Shown here: positions 33,612-41,724 of the stretch, in pieces
Layout: every line of letters begins with the position of its first letter
How positions within the stretch are numbered: position 1 is the stretch's first letter
Assembly: GCF_010727475.1 (NCBI RefSeq)
Contig: NZ_AP022567.1
Location: 744,001 to 808,000 of the forward strand
Length of the DNA stretch: 64,000 bases
Direction: 5' to 3'
Source of the DNA: Mycolicibacterium mageritense
Lineage (GTDB): Bacteria > Actinomycetota > Actinomycetes > Mycobacteriales > Mycobacteriaceae
Position numbers and translations under genes: made by a program
Notes under the pieces: model-generated
The model's input: the letters and a program-made list of their open reading frames with translations, nothing else
Database searches by the model: none
Told to the model about the DNA's origin: nothing

Positions 33612-35162
33612 GTGACCGCCACCGCCACCGCTACGCCGACGGCTGGTCGCTCGGTCCCCGTCATCAGTCCCGCACCGCTGATCCCGGTTCCCGATTTCGG
33701 GCCGGTGGACCGGCTGCAGGGCTGGGCCATGACCGCCGTCATCACCGCGCTCGCCGCAATCAGCCGGTTCCTCAACCTGGGCTCGCCGACCGACGCGGGC
33801 ACCCCGATCTTCGACGAGAAGCACTACGCGCCGCAGGCCTGGCAGGCGCTCAACAACCACGGCGTCGAGGACAACCCGGGCTACGGGCTCGTGGTGCACC
33901 CCCCGGTCGGCAAGCAGTTGATCGCGATCGGTGAGGCGATCTTCGGCTACAACGGCCTGGGCTGGCGGTTCGCGGGCGCGGTGTGCGGCGTGATCATCGT
34001 GTTGCTGACCGTGCGGATCGTGCGGCGGATCAGCCGCTCGACGCTGGTCGGCGGCATCGCGGGGCTGCTGCTGATCGCCGACGGCGTGAGCTTCGTTTCG
34101 GCGCGCACCGCGCTGTTGGACGTCTTTCTCGTGGTGTTCGTGGTGGCGGCGTTCGGGGCGCTCATGGTCGACCGCGACCAGGTCCGCGAGCGCATGCACA
34201 TCGCGTTCGTCGAAGGCCGCATCGCCGAAACCCCGTGGGGGCCGCGCCTCGGCGTGCGGTGGTGGCGGTTCGGCGCGGGCGTGCTGCTGGGGCTGGCGTG
34301 CGCGACCAAGTGGTCCGGGCTGTACTTCGTGCTGTTCTTCGGTGTCATGACGCTCGCGTTCGACGTCGTCGCGCGCAGGCAGTACCGCGTCCCCCGGCCG
34401 TGGGCGGGCGTGCTGCGCCGCGACCTGGGGCCTGCCGCGTACGTGTTCGGGCTGATCCCGTTCGCGGTGTACCTCGCGTCGTACGCGCCGTGGTTCGCCT
34501 CGGAGACCGGCGTGAACCGCCACGAGGTGGGCCAGTCGATCGGCCAGGACAGCATCCTGCCGCTGCCCGACGCGATCCGCTCACTGTGGCATTACACGTA
34601 TGCCGCCTACCGGTTCCACTCCGGGCTCACCAACGCCGACGGCAACCACCACCCGTGGGAATCCAAACCGTGGACGTGGCCGATGTCGCTGCGACCCGTG
34701 CTCTACGCGATCGACAACCAGGACGTCGCGGGCTGCGGCGCGCAGTCGTGTGTGAAAGCCGTGATGCTGGTCGGCACGCCGACCATGTGGTTCATCGCCG
34801 TGCCGGTGCTCGGCTGGGCGCTGTGGCGGGCCGTCGTGGGCCGCGACTGGCGCTACGCGGCCGTGCTGGTCGGCTACTGCGCCGGCTTCCTGCCATGGTT
34901 CGCCGACATCGACCGGCAGATGTACTTCTTCTACGCGACGGTGATGGCGCCGTTCCTGGTCATGGCGATCGCGCTGATCCTCGGCGACATCCTGCATCAA
35001 CCCCGGCAGAACCCCGAGCGACGAACGCTCGGGCTGCTGGTCGTGTGCTTCTATGTGGCGTTGGTGATCACCAACTTCGCGTGGCTGTACCCGATCCTCA
35101 CGGGTCTGCCGATCTCGCAGACGACGTGGAACCTACAGATCTGGTTGCCGTCCTGGCGGTAG
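33612..35162 (+). CDS. pmt: Protein O-mannosyltransferase
   Basis: Pmt transfers mannose from polyprenyl-phosphate-mannose to Ser/Thr of proteins as they are exported by Sec. The 516-residue protein has about ten or eleven membrane helices, and its first extracytoplasmic loop carries the catalytic-type DE in FDEKHYAPQAWQ near residue 72. The GTG start follows TACGAT by 7 nt. Its likely substrates are lipoproteins and secreted proteins, of which this window encodes several, though no specific pairing is shown. Confidence 0.95.
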   Translation: MTATATATPTAGRSVPVISPAPLIPVPDFGPVDRLQGWAMTAVITALAAISRFLNLGSPTDAGTPIFDEKHYAPQAWQALNNHGVEDNPGYGLVVHPPVGKQLIAIGEAIFGYNGLGWRFAGAVCGVIIVLLTVRIVRRISRSTLVGGIAGLLLIADGVSFVSARTALLDVFLVVFVVAAFGALMVDRDQVRERMHIAFVEGRIAETPWGPRLGVRWWRFGAGVLLGLACATKWSGLYFVLFFGVMTLAFDVVARRQYRVPRPWAGVLRRDLGPAAYVFGLIPFAVYLASYAPWFASETGVNRHEVGQSIGQDSILPLPDAIRSLWHYTYAAYRFHSGLTNADGNHHPWESKPWTWPMSLRPVLYAIDNQDVAGCGAQSCVKAVMLVGTPTMWFIAVPVLGWALWRAVVGRDWRYAAVLVGYCAGFLPWFADIDRQMYFFYATVMAPFLVMAIALILGDILHQPRQNPERRTLGLLVVCFYVALVITNFAWLYPILTGLPISQTTWNLQIWLPSWR

Positions 35163-35174
35163 CTTCTGCTGGCG

Positions 35175-35241
35175 TGCGTTGAAATTGCGCACAGGGTCGC
35201 GATCGCGCGTTATCCACAGCCCTACGCGCAATCTCAACGCG
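35175..35241. repeat. Imperfect palindromic element with a consensus DnaA box
   Basis: Arms of 22 bp (35175-35196 and 35220-35241) match at 18 positions as inverted repeats, with the shared cores GCGTTGA and ATTGCGC. The spacer contains TTATCCACA at 35210-35218, the classical DnaA box. The element fills the gap between convergent pmt and arcA and may also work as a terminator. Confidence 0.7.
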
Positions 35242-35248
35242 CGAAAAG

Positions 35249-36457
35249 CTAGACCGGATCCCGCGCCGCCGGGCACGACATGCAGCGGGGCCCGCCACGG
35301 CCGGTGCCGAGCTCCGACGCCTCGATGGGCAACACCTCGATACCCGAATCACCCAGGCGGGCATTGGTTTCGGCGTTGCGTTCGTATGCCACCACCACGC
35401 CCGGCGCCACCGCCAGGGTGTTGTTGCCGTCGTCCCACTGCTCACGCTCGGCCGTCACGGGGTCGAGTCCGGTGTCGATCACCCGGAGCTTGTCGATGCC
35501 CATGGCTTCGGCCGCGGCCCGCACGAACGGCTTCTCGTCGTCGATCCGGACTCCGCCGGGCACGCGGTGAATCGTGAAGGCCGACAACGTGTCCACGATG
35601 TTGGGGTACATCACGACCGCGTCGACGTCGACCATGGTGCACACGGTGTCCAGGTGCATCTGCGCCCGCTCCTGCGCGATCGGCACGGCCAGCACGGTGT
35701 GCGCGAGGTCGTCGTCGAACAGGCTGCGCGCCAGCGCTTCCGCACCGGCCGGGGTGGTGCGCTCCCCCACGCCGACCGCCACCACGCCGGGCGCGAGCAA
35801 CAGCACGTCGCCACCCTCGACAGGTGCCGACCGCGATTCGTAGGCCCGCCGCACGCCGAGGAACCGCGGGTGGTGGGCGTAGATCACATCGGTCAGCGAC
35901 GTCTCGCGCACCCGCGCGGGCAGCGCCAGCGACGTGATGGCCACCCGCGGCCCGATCCAGAACGACGAATCGCGGGTGAACAGCAGATTCGGCAGCGGGT
36001 CGATCACGAAGTCGCCGCCGTGGTGCATGAGGCGCACCAACGACAACTCGGCGCCGCTGAACGGCAACTCGTTGAACGTCATGCCCGCCATCAGGACATG
36101 CGCCAGCGCAGCCGGCTCGAGCGTGCGCAGATACGCCGAAAGCTCGTGCGCCAGCGGCACACCCAGGCGTCGTGAGTCGACGGCTGCGGAGATGCCGTGC
36201 ATACGTGCCGCACCGCTGTGCGCCAGCGCCTCGGTGAGCAGATCACCCAGCAGCAGCACCTCGACGCCGCGCGAGACGAGCAGCGCCGCGAAGGCGTCGT
36301 GCTCCTGCTGGGCCTTGGCGACCCACGGCAGGCCGTCGAACAACAGCGCGTCGTTGTTCTGGGGTGTCAGCCGCTGCAACTCGGGGCCGGGGCGGTGCAG
36401 GATGACCGACCGCAGCCTGCCGACCTCGGAATCGGACCCCAACACCACATCAGTCAC
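35249..36457 (-). CDS. arcA: Arginine deiminase
   Basis: ArcA hydrolyses arginine to citrulline and ammonia. The 402-residue protein has the catalytic features of the family: FTRDSSFWI near residue 160, MHLDTVCTMVD with its histidine near 268, and the C-terminal cysteine loop RGGPRCMSCP. No arcB or arcC is adjacent, so the rest of the deiminase pathway must lie elsewhere or be absent. The GTG start lies 7 nt after TAACGT. soxR is divergent and 37 bp away, and the predicted SoxR box sits between them. Confidence 0.95.
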   Translation of the reverse strand: MTDVVLGSDSEVGRLRSVILHRPGPELQRLTPQNNDALLFDGLPWVAKAQQEHDAFAALLVSRGVEVLLLGDLLTEALAHSGAARMHGISAAVDSRRLGVPLAHELSAYLRTLEPAALAHVLMAGMTFNELPFSGAELSLVRLMHHGGDFVIDPLPNLLFTRDSSFWIGPRVAITSLALPARVRETSLTDVIYAHHPRFLGVRRAYESRSAPVEGGDVLLLAPGVVAVGVGERTTPAGAEALARSLFDDDLAHTVLAVPIAQERAQMHLDTVCTMVDVDAVVMYPNIVDTLSAFTIHRVPGGVRIDDEKPFVRAAAEAMGIDKLRVIDTGLDPVTAEREQWDDGNNTLAVAPGVVVAYERNAETNARLGDSGIEVLPIEASELGTGRGGPRCMSCPAARDPV

Positions 36458-36464
36458 ACGTCAA

Positions 36465-36470
36465 ACGTTA
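36465..36470 (-). promoter_or_regulatory. -10 element of arcA
   Basis: TAACGT on the minus strand, 7 nt before the arcA GTG, predicts leaderless transcription. Confidence 0.5.
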
Positions 36471-36472
36471 AC

Positions 36473-36490
36473 CCTCAAGTAGGGTTTAGG
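36473..36490. promoter_or_regulatory. Predicted SoxR box over the soxR -10 element
   Basis: CCTCAAGTAGGGTTTAGG is an 18-bp imperfect palindrome whose left half equals that of the enterobacterial SoxR box (CCTCAAGT). It covers TAGGGT (36480-36485), the likely -10 box of soxR, and ends 5 nt before its ATG; the arcA -10 box is 3 bp away on the other side. Confidence 0.6.
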
Positions 36491-36494
36491 TGTC

Positions 36495-36926
36495 ATGGAT
36501 TTGCACGAACTGACTCCCGGCGAACTGTCGACCCGCAGCGGTGTCGCGGTGTCAGCGCTGCACTTCTACGAGCGCGAAGGCCTCATCGTCAGCAGGCGCA
36601 CGTCGGGCAACCAGCGCCGCTACGCGCGCGAGACGCTGCGCCGCGTCGCCTTCATCCGGATGTCGCAGCGGCTCGGCATCCCGCTGGCCCGCATCCGCGA
36701 GGCACTCGCGACGCTGCCCACCGACCGGGTTCCGACGAGCAAGGACTGGGCCAAGCTCTCGGCGGGCTGGCGCCAGGATCTCGACGACCGCATCCTGCAC
36801 CTACAACGGTTGCGCGACAACCTGACCGGGTGCATCGGCTGCGGGTGCCTGAGCCTGAAAACCTGCCAGCTGACCAACCCCGGTGACATCCTCGCCGATC
36901 AGGGGCCGGGCGCCAGTCGCCTCTAA
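36495..36926 (+). CDS. soxR: Redox-sensitive MerR-family regulator SoxR
   Basis: A 143-residue SoxR. The MerR winged helix occupies about residues 8-75 (ELSTRSGVAVSALHFYEREG). A dimerisation helix follows, and then the [2Fe-2S] ligands Cys113, Cys116, Cys118 and Cys124 in the exact CX2CXCX5C spacing. SoxR is activated by redox-cycling compounds. There is no soxS, as is normal in actinobacteria, where SoxR acts directly on nearby genes. The adjacent alkB and arcA are candidate targets, with autoregulation through the box at 36473. Confidence 0.95.
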   Translation: MDLHELTPGELSTRSGVAVSALHFYEREGLIVSRRTSGNQRRYARETLRRVAFIRMSQRLGIPLARIREALATLPTDRVPTSKDWAKLSAGWRQDLDDRILHLQRLRDNLTGCIGCGCLSLKTCQLTNPGDILADQGPGASRL

Positions 36927-36947
36927 CGCCATCGAACGTCTGTGCGA

Positions 36948-36953
36948 TAGACT
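36948..36953 (+). promoter_or_regulatory. -10 element of alkB
   Basis: TAGACT lies 7 nt before the ATG at 36961, inside the tail-to-head gap after soxR, and predicts a leaderless transcript. Confidence 0.5.
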
Positions 36954-36960
36954 CGCGCGC

Positions 36961-37557
36961 ATGGAGCTGGCTCTGCAGGGCTCGCTGTTCGACCACGCCG
37001 AACGCCGGCGGCTCGGCAACGGTGCCTGGGTCGAGATGCGTTCCGGATGGCTGGACGACGCCGACTCGCTGTTCGAGGAGTTGATGGACGCCATCCCCTG
37101 GCGCGCCGAACAGCGCGAGATGTACGACCGCGTGGTCGACGTGCCGCGGCTCGTGAGCTTCCACCACCTAGTCAACGAACCGGTGCCGCACCCGCGGCTC
37201 AAGCAGATCCGCCGCAGGCTCAACGACACCTACGGCGGTGAGCTCGGCGAGCAGTTCACCACCGCCGGGCTGTGCCTGTACCGCGACGGCAACGACAGTG
37301 TGGCCTGGCACGGCGACACGATCGGCCGCAGCCGTACACAAGACACCATGGTCGCGATCGTCGGCCTCGGCGCGACAAGGGTTTTCGCGCTACGCCCGCG
37401 CGGCGGCGGGCACGCTATCCGGCTGCAGCACCGCCATGGCGACCTATTGGTGATGGGCGGATCCTGCCAGCGCACGTGGGAGCATTCGATCCCGAAGACC
37501 AGCCGCTTGATCGGGCCGCGGATCAGCATCCAGTTCCGGCCGCACGACGTGCGTTAG
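36961..37557 (+). CDS. alkB: AlkB-type 2-oxoglutarate/Fe(II) dioxygenase
   Basis: A 198-residue oxidative demethylase of the AlkB family, which removes alkyl groups from DNA or RNA bases. The iron ligands are His117 and Asp119 in WHGDT and His175 in EHSIPK; the 2-oxoglutarate arginine is Arg187 in GPRISIQFR, with Arg193 in the same segment. The frame is open upstream into soxR, but the ATG at 36961 follows TAGACT by 7 nt. The stop codon overlaps the stop of the convergent lipoprotein gene by 4 bp. Confidence 0.92.
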   Translation: MELALQGSLFDHAERRRLGNGAWVEMRSGWLDDADSLFEELMDAIPWRAEQREMYDRVVDVPRLVSFHHLVNEPVPHPRLKQIRRRLNDTYGGELGEQFTTAGLCLYRDGNDSVAWHGDTIGRSRTQDTMVAIVGLGATRVFALRPRGGGHAIRLQHRHGDLLVMGGSCQRTWEHSIPKTSRLIGPRISIQFRPHDVR

Positions 37558-38228
37558 CCGCGCACTGCCGCCACTGCCGCGGTCAGCAGGTCGCGGGCCC
37601 GTTGCGTGTCGACGGGCGCGAGCGGCTTGTTGGGCACCACCAGCGGATTGGCCGTGACGATCACCATGAACGGCCCGAAACTGGCCACGTAGTTGTAGAG
37701 CTCACCGGTGCGGGCGCGGCCCTGAACCGCTGCCTGCACGACACGGTGAGTGCCCACGGTGCGGGCCCCGTCGATCTGCGGCGCCTCGACCACGTCGACC
37801 TGCCCCCGCGAGCCCGGCCCGGCGAACTTGACCTGCTTGCACGCATCACCCGGATCGTTCATCGGGATCGGTTCCGAGGTCTCGACGGCCAGCACGATGA
37901 ACCGGTTGCCCGCACCCTCGGCGGCGGTCGCGGCCATGTTGCCCTTCAAACCCGCCGGCAGGGACTGGCCTTCGGCGAACTTCGCGCAGTCGGCGGGTTC
38001 GAATTTCATGCCGGGCGGCATTTTCTGCGGGGCCAGCATCTTGGGGTCGATCCCGGTGGGGGCGACCTCGCTGACCTTGAACTCGGGCCCGAAACTCGAC
38101 TTCAACTTGGTGACGTTGGCGATGTTCGCGTTCGCGAACTCCGTGGCGTCCGATTGGCTGCAGCCCACCAGTGCGGTGACGCAGGCGCCCGTCGACAGCA
38201 CGGCGAGTGCCAGTTTCCGGTTCAGCAT
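37554..38228 (-). CDS. Lipoprotein, DUF5642-like (copy 1)
   Basis: A 224-residue lipoprotein. The signal peptide ends in the lipobox VTALVGC, giving lipidation at about Cys23. The mature part contains MPPGMKFEPADC and a cysteine pair, and ends in QRARDLLTAAVAAVRG. I recognise it only as a mycobacterial lipoprotein family of unknown function. The gene immediately upstream on the same strand encodes a protein of similar layout, so the two look like a tandem duplication. Confidence 0.8.
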   Translation of the reverse strand: MLNRKLALAVLSTGACVTALVGCSQSDATEFANANIANVTKLKSSFGPEFKVSEVAPTGIDPKMLAPQKMPPGMKFEPADCAKFAEGQSLPAGLKGNMAATAAEGAGNRFIVLAVETSEPIPMNDPGDACKQVKFAGPGSRGQVDVVEAPQIDGARTVGTHRVVQAAVQGRARTGELYNYVASFGPFMVIVTANPLVVPNKPLAPVDTQRARDLLTAAVAAVRG

Positions 38229-38256
38229 CGCGGTAAATGTACCTGCCGGGGCCCGC

Positions 38257-38916
38257 TCAGCCGCGCAACGCCGACACGGTTTTGACCAACAGATCGGCCG
38301 CGACGTCGGCGCCGAGCGCCGGGTTGGGCGATCCAGGGTCGGTGACGACGGTGACGTAGCAGTGATAGTCGCCCAGGTCGGCCGTGAATGTGTCGGCGTG
38401 CGTATGGGTTTCGGTGCCGCCTTCGACGACCGTGGTGAGCTCTGCGGCCATGCCGGTGGTGATCGCCGCGTCGATCGCGGGCGCGTCGAGGGCCGTCACC
38501 TCGCCCGAGGTGCGGCCGCCGTTGATCGACCACTGCCCGCACTGCCCGGCCAGCGCGGAATCGGGTGGTGCGGTCACGCGCGCGACGGCCGCGTACACGA
38601 TGCCGCCGGGGCCCGACGCCGACCACCCCCGCGACGTCGCCGGGTCCACGCCGGGAGCCGCCAACTCCGCGCACTGTTCAGGCTCGGCGACCCATTCGGA
38701 TCTCAATCCCCACAGCGATATCGGTGTGGCGCGTTGGTCGAGAACGCCGGACTCGTACCCCGCGGGCAGGTCATGGCGCACGCGGTCGATCCTGGCCGGG
38801 TTGATGGTTGCTGCGGCGGGTGTGGTCGTCGACTGCGTGGTGGGGGCCTGCGCGGGCTGCGACCCACATGCCACCGCGCACACCGCAACGCACGCACCCA
38901 CCGCGATTCCGCGCAC
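38257..38916 (-). CDS. Lipoprotein, DUF5642-like (copy 2)
   Basis: A 219-residue lipoprotein similar in plan to the gene 28 bp downstream. The frame is open much further upstream, but the GTG at 38916 begins a signal peptide (VRGIAVGACVAVCAVACG) with lipobox AVAC. Shared features with the neighbour are a Thr/Ala linker, two cysteines in the mature part and a C-terminal ADLLVKTVSALRG. Function is unknown. Confidence 0.72.
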   Translation of the reverse strand: MRGIAVGACVAVCAVACGSQPAQAPTTQSTTTPAAATINPARIDRVRHDLPAGYESGVLDQRATPISLWGLRSEWVAEPEQCAELAAPGVDPATSRGWSASGPGGIVYAAVARVTAPPDSALAGQCGQWSINGGRTSGEVTALDAPAIDAAITTGMAAELTTVVEGGTETHTHADTFTADLGDYHCYVTVVTDPGSPNPALGADVAADLLVKTVSALRG

Positions 38917-39055
38917 GCCGCGTTGATACCACAGCCGATGTTTGCTGTCGAGTGATTTTGCGCGCCGCGCGGCAGTGGAATTTACCGGTGCTACCGCGGG
39001 TTCTGGGTACTGGGCGCCGACGCGGCGGCCACAGGTATGCGGAGGGCACGCAATC

Positions 39056-39319
39056 GTGTACGGATTGGCAGTTGGACTGGGCTGGACTGCACTGACCGGA
39101 GGTGCGCTCTCGGCACTCACGCTGGGGATGCCCGCGGCGTCGTCCGCTGCGCCCAACGGTGTCGGCTCGGCCCTGGACACCGTCATCGAACTACAGCGCA
39201 TGGGCTACCACGTGGTGCTGGACCGCCAGGGCCCGGCTCCGCTGGACCGGTGCACGGTGGATTCGGTGCGCCCCGTACCGGTCGACAGCCAGACGGTGCT
39301 CCTCACCGCGCGATGCTGA
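39056..39319 (+). CDS. Small secreted protein, 87 residues
   Basis: The GTG is preceded by GGAGGG at about 9-nt spacing. Residues 1-31 form a signal peptide ending AASSAAP. The mature peptide of about 55 residues contains VIELQRMGYHVVLDRQG and two cysteines (LDRCTVDSV and the terminal ARC) that could form one disulfide. Similar small secreted proteins are common in mycobacteria and have no known role. The stop abuts the stop of the convergent hydrolase gene with no gap. Confidence 0.7.
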   Translation: MYGLAVGLGWTALTGGALSALTLGMPAASSAAPNGVGSALDTVIELQRMGYHVVLDRQGPAPLDRCTVDSVRPVPVDSQTVLLTARC

Positions 39320-40690
39320 CTACGCCGAGTCTGCCGGTGCGCTCTCGGTGTCGCCGGCCTCTGGTTTGTCGTTTTGTTCCGTCAGGCCGTCCACGAGCCG
39401 CTTGAGCGGCCGATCGCCGGGCTTGGGCAACTTGGGAAGTTTGGGCAATTTGGGCACACCCATCGAGATCGGGTTGCGCACCTTGGGCCGCAAGGGCTTT
39501 GGCTTGACTGCGGGCTTGTCCTCGACCGGGGGCTCGTCGAGCGTCTTGGCCTCGGGCTCGTCCTGCGTCTCGGCGAGTGTCGAGGTGACGGGCGGGTCGG
39601 CCGTCGACGCCGCCGGGTTGCCCAACGGGATGAAGCCGGCGGGCAGGCCTTCCAGATCCTCGTCCTCACCGCCGACCCCGAACGGTCCCGACGGCTGCGT
39701 ACCGAGCGGCCGGCCGAGATCGCTTGCCTCCAAACCGTCGTCGATACCCACGGGGATCGACGCGGCGAAATTCGTCGCGACCGACACCGGGTTGATCACG
39801 GGGATGAGGTACGCAGGCGTCGGCGCACCCGGATCGATGTCGCGGCGGTACGCGGTTTCGATGAGCACGCGCGTCGGCTCGTCGACCACGAGCAGCACGG
39901 CCCTGGGCACCCCGGCCGATTCGAGCGGCATGAGCAGCGGCACGATGTCGGTCTCGATGACGTAGTAGTCGGTGTCACCGGTCGAACCCACCGGGGTCAG
40001 CGTCGGGTTGTCCAGATTCGGATAGGTGCCGTGCAGCAGCGCGATACCCGCGACGGCGTTGGCATCGGCAAGGACGTTGGCCGGATAGATCGGGAAGTCC
40101 GACCATCCGTCGTGCACGAAGGTGATGCTCTTGGTCTCGAATTGGCCGTTCTCGCTGTCGGTTCGGGTCGCACCGTCGAACGTCACGCCGAGGATCGGGA
40201 TGGCCCAGCCGCCGAACCGCGCCAGGATGCCGCCGTTGCCCTTGTTGACGTCGGAGATGAGCACGAACGTGATGTCGCGGCTGTAGTCGCCCTCGGCGAT
40301 GAGTTTGTCCTTCTCGGCCGACGCGATCCTGGTGCTGGCCGAGTAGCCGACGATGACGAGTTCGCCGTCGGTGGTGTCCATCTCGTGTTCCAGATCGTCG
40401 ACGCCCTCGGCCGTGGACTGGTCGAACGTCAGGGTGCCGTTGTTGGGCCAGAACTCTTCGGGCGTGTGGATCCCGCGGCGCACGCCCGTGAAGCTCGCGT
40501 CGTAGTAGTTGTCGATCTGGCTGTCGACGTACTCGGTACTCGGATCCGGATTGGTGTTGCCACCCATCACCAGTGCGGTGACCACGGCGGACAGTTGCAC
40601 GATCGACGACATCGAGCCGGCCACCCCGAGCACGACCACGCCGACGAGTGCGAGCAACATCGCTGACGGCGAACGCCCTCCACGGCTCAT
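39320..40690 (-). CDS. PE-PPE-domain serine hydrolase without a PE or PPE N-terminus
   Basis: A 456-residue protein. The ATG has a strong GGAGGG site. Residues 10-42 form a hydrophobic signal or anchor. The alpha/beta-hydrolase core has nucleophile Ser117 in IVGYSAST, typical of the PE-PPE (PF08237) esterase domain. The last 110 residues are a Pro/Glu/Lys-rich linker with a PKLPKLPKLPKPG repeat, probably spanning or lying in the cell wall. The domain usually follows a PE or PPE module in slow growers; here it stands alone, as in other fast growers. An esterase role on lipids is likely. Confidence 0.83.
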   Translation of the reverse strand: MSRGGRSPSAMLLALVGVVVLGVAGSMSSIVQLSAVVTALVMGGNTNPDPSTEYVDSQIDNYYDASFTGVRRGIHTPEEFWPNNGTLTFDQSTAEGVDDLEHEMDTTDGELVIVGYSASTRIASAEKDKLIAEGDYSRDITFVLISDVNKGNGGILARFGGWAIPILGVTFDGATRTDSENGQFETKSITFVHDGWSDFPIYPANVLADANAVAGIALLHGTYPNLDNPTLTPVGSTGDTDYYVIETDIVPLLMPLESAGVPRAVLLVVDEPTRVLIETAYRRDIDPGAPTPAYLIPVINPVSVATNFAASIPVGIDDGLEASDLGRPLGTQPSGPFGVGGEDEDLEGLPAGFIPLGNPAASTADPPVTSTLAETQDEPEAKTLDEPPVEDKPAVKPKPLRPKVRNPISMGVPKLPKLPKLPKPGDRPLKRLVDGLTEQNDKPEAGDTESAPADSA

Positions 40691-41013
40691 AGCACCCTCC
40701 CTCCCGTGCACACCAGCTCCCCGGCAAACGATGCGCCGCCCCGGTGATGCTCCAGGCAACCACCGGGGCAGGCGTTACCGCAGGATTTTGCACTGCTTCG
40801 CACATACCGGTGGCAAATCCGCGCGCACCGTTTCGGCGATCGTTCACTTTGCAATGATCAGTTGTTGCCGATGCAAGAAATCCGGTTCTGGCAAACACCG
40901 CAGCGCCGTTCCAATCCGATTCCAATCACAGACCGCTACGGTGCGTGCCGATTTCGCCTTGGCCGGAGAGTTTGCCGACCACAGGCCGAGACGAACAACC
41001 GATGGGAGACCCG
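40691..41013. other. 323-bp intergenic control region
   Basis: A gene-free, comparatively AT-rich gap between the divergent hydrolase and LpqN-like genes. It holds the ribosome site and leader of the hydrolase gene at its left end, and the 11-bp-spaced direct repeats with a -10 box on the right. I see no open frame or RNA gene in it. Confidence 0.7.
40909..40942 (+). promoter_or_regulatory. Candidate SARP box and -10 of the LpqN-like gene
   Basis: TTCCAATC occurs at 40909-40916 and again at 40920-40927, an 11-bp period (one helical turn). TACGGT, a TANNNT -10 box, lies 9 bp downstream at 40937-40942. SARP/BTAD activators bind heptamer direct repeats with 11-bp period just upstream of the -10 box, and a SARP gene lies next door. 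Confidence 0.55.
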
Positions 41014-41724
41014 ATGAACAAGCCACTGCGGGCGTTCGGCATCGCGATTGCCGCCGTCACACTCTCACTGACGCTGGCGGGCTGCGGATCCGATTCGAAG
41101 ACCAAGGAATCCACCACCACGTCGTCCAGCGAGACGAGCGAGACGACGACCACCAAGAAGAAGAACACCTCGACCGAGACCTCGCCCCCACAGGCGTCGG
41201 GGCCCAACTACACGATCGTGGACTACATCCGCGACAACGGCATCGTCGAAACCCCGGTGCACCGCGGCGATCCCGGCACGCCGACGCTGAACCTGCCCAT
41301 CCCGCAGGGCTGGGAGGACGCCGAGGACAGGAAGCCGGAATGGGCCTGGGGCGCAATCGTTTCCACTGACCCTGCATTCGAAGCGGACCCGCCGTCGGTC
41401 ATCGCGCTGATGTCGAAACTCACGGGCAACGTCGACCCGGCGAAGATCCTGGAATACGCGCCGAACGAGATCAAGAACCTGCCCGGCTACGAGAGCCAGG
41501 GTGAAGGCAGCGCCAGCACGCTCGGCGGCTTCGACGCCTACCAGATCGGTGCGGTCTACGTCCGCGACGGCGCGCGGCGCGTCATCGCCCAGAAGACCGT
41601 GGTGATCCCCGGCCAGGACGGCCTGTACGTGCTGCAGCTCAACGCCGACGGCCTGGAGGATCAGCTGGGCCCGTTGATGGATGCGACGTCCGTGATCGAC
41701 GAGCAGACCACCATCACGCCATGA
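41014..41724 (+). CDS. LpqN/LpqT-family lipoprotein
   Basis: A 236-residue lipoprotein with lipobox LTLAGC and a long Ser/Thr/Lys linker (residues 25-55). The mature domain is of the LpqN/LpqT type, with TLNLPIPQGWEDAED matching the position of TVTMPTPPGWHPY in lpqT at 13046. GGGAGA precedes the ATG at 41014; an ATG four codons upstream is less well placed. Its transcription probably depends on the repeats at 40909. The 3' end overlaps the SARP gene by 11 bp. Confidence 0.87.
   Translation: MNKPLRAFGIAIAAVTLSLTLAGCGSDSKTKESTTTSSSETSETTTTKKKNTSTETSPPQASGPNYTIVDYIRDNGIVETPVHRGDPGTPTLNLPIPQGWEDAEDRKPEWAWGAIVSTDPAFEADPPSVIALMSKLTGNVDPAKILEYAPNEIKNLPGYESQGEGSASTLGGFDAYQIGAVYVRDGARRVIAQKTVVIPGQDGLYVLQLNADGLEDQLGPLMDATSVIDEQTTITP

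Noticed and set aside
33588..34523. Upstream extension of rsmI to a 590-residue protein
   Set aside because: It is antisense to pmt, His/Arg-rich without homology, and RsmI homology begins at 33587.
38942..39055. N-terminal extension of the small secreted protein
   Set aside because: The GTG at 39056 has a ribosome site and starts a clean signal peptide; the extension has neither.
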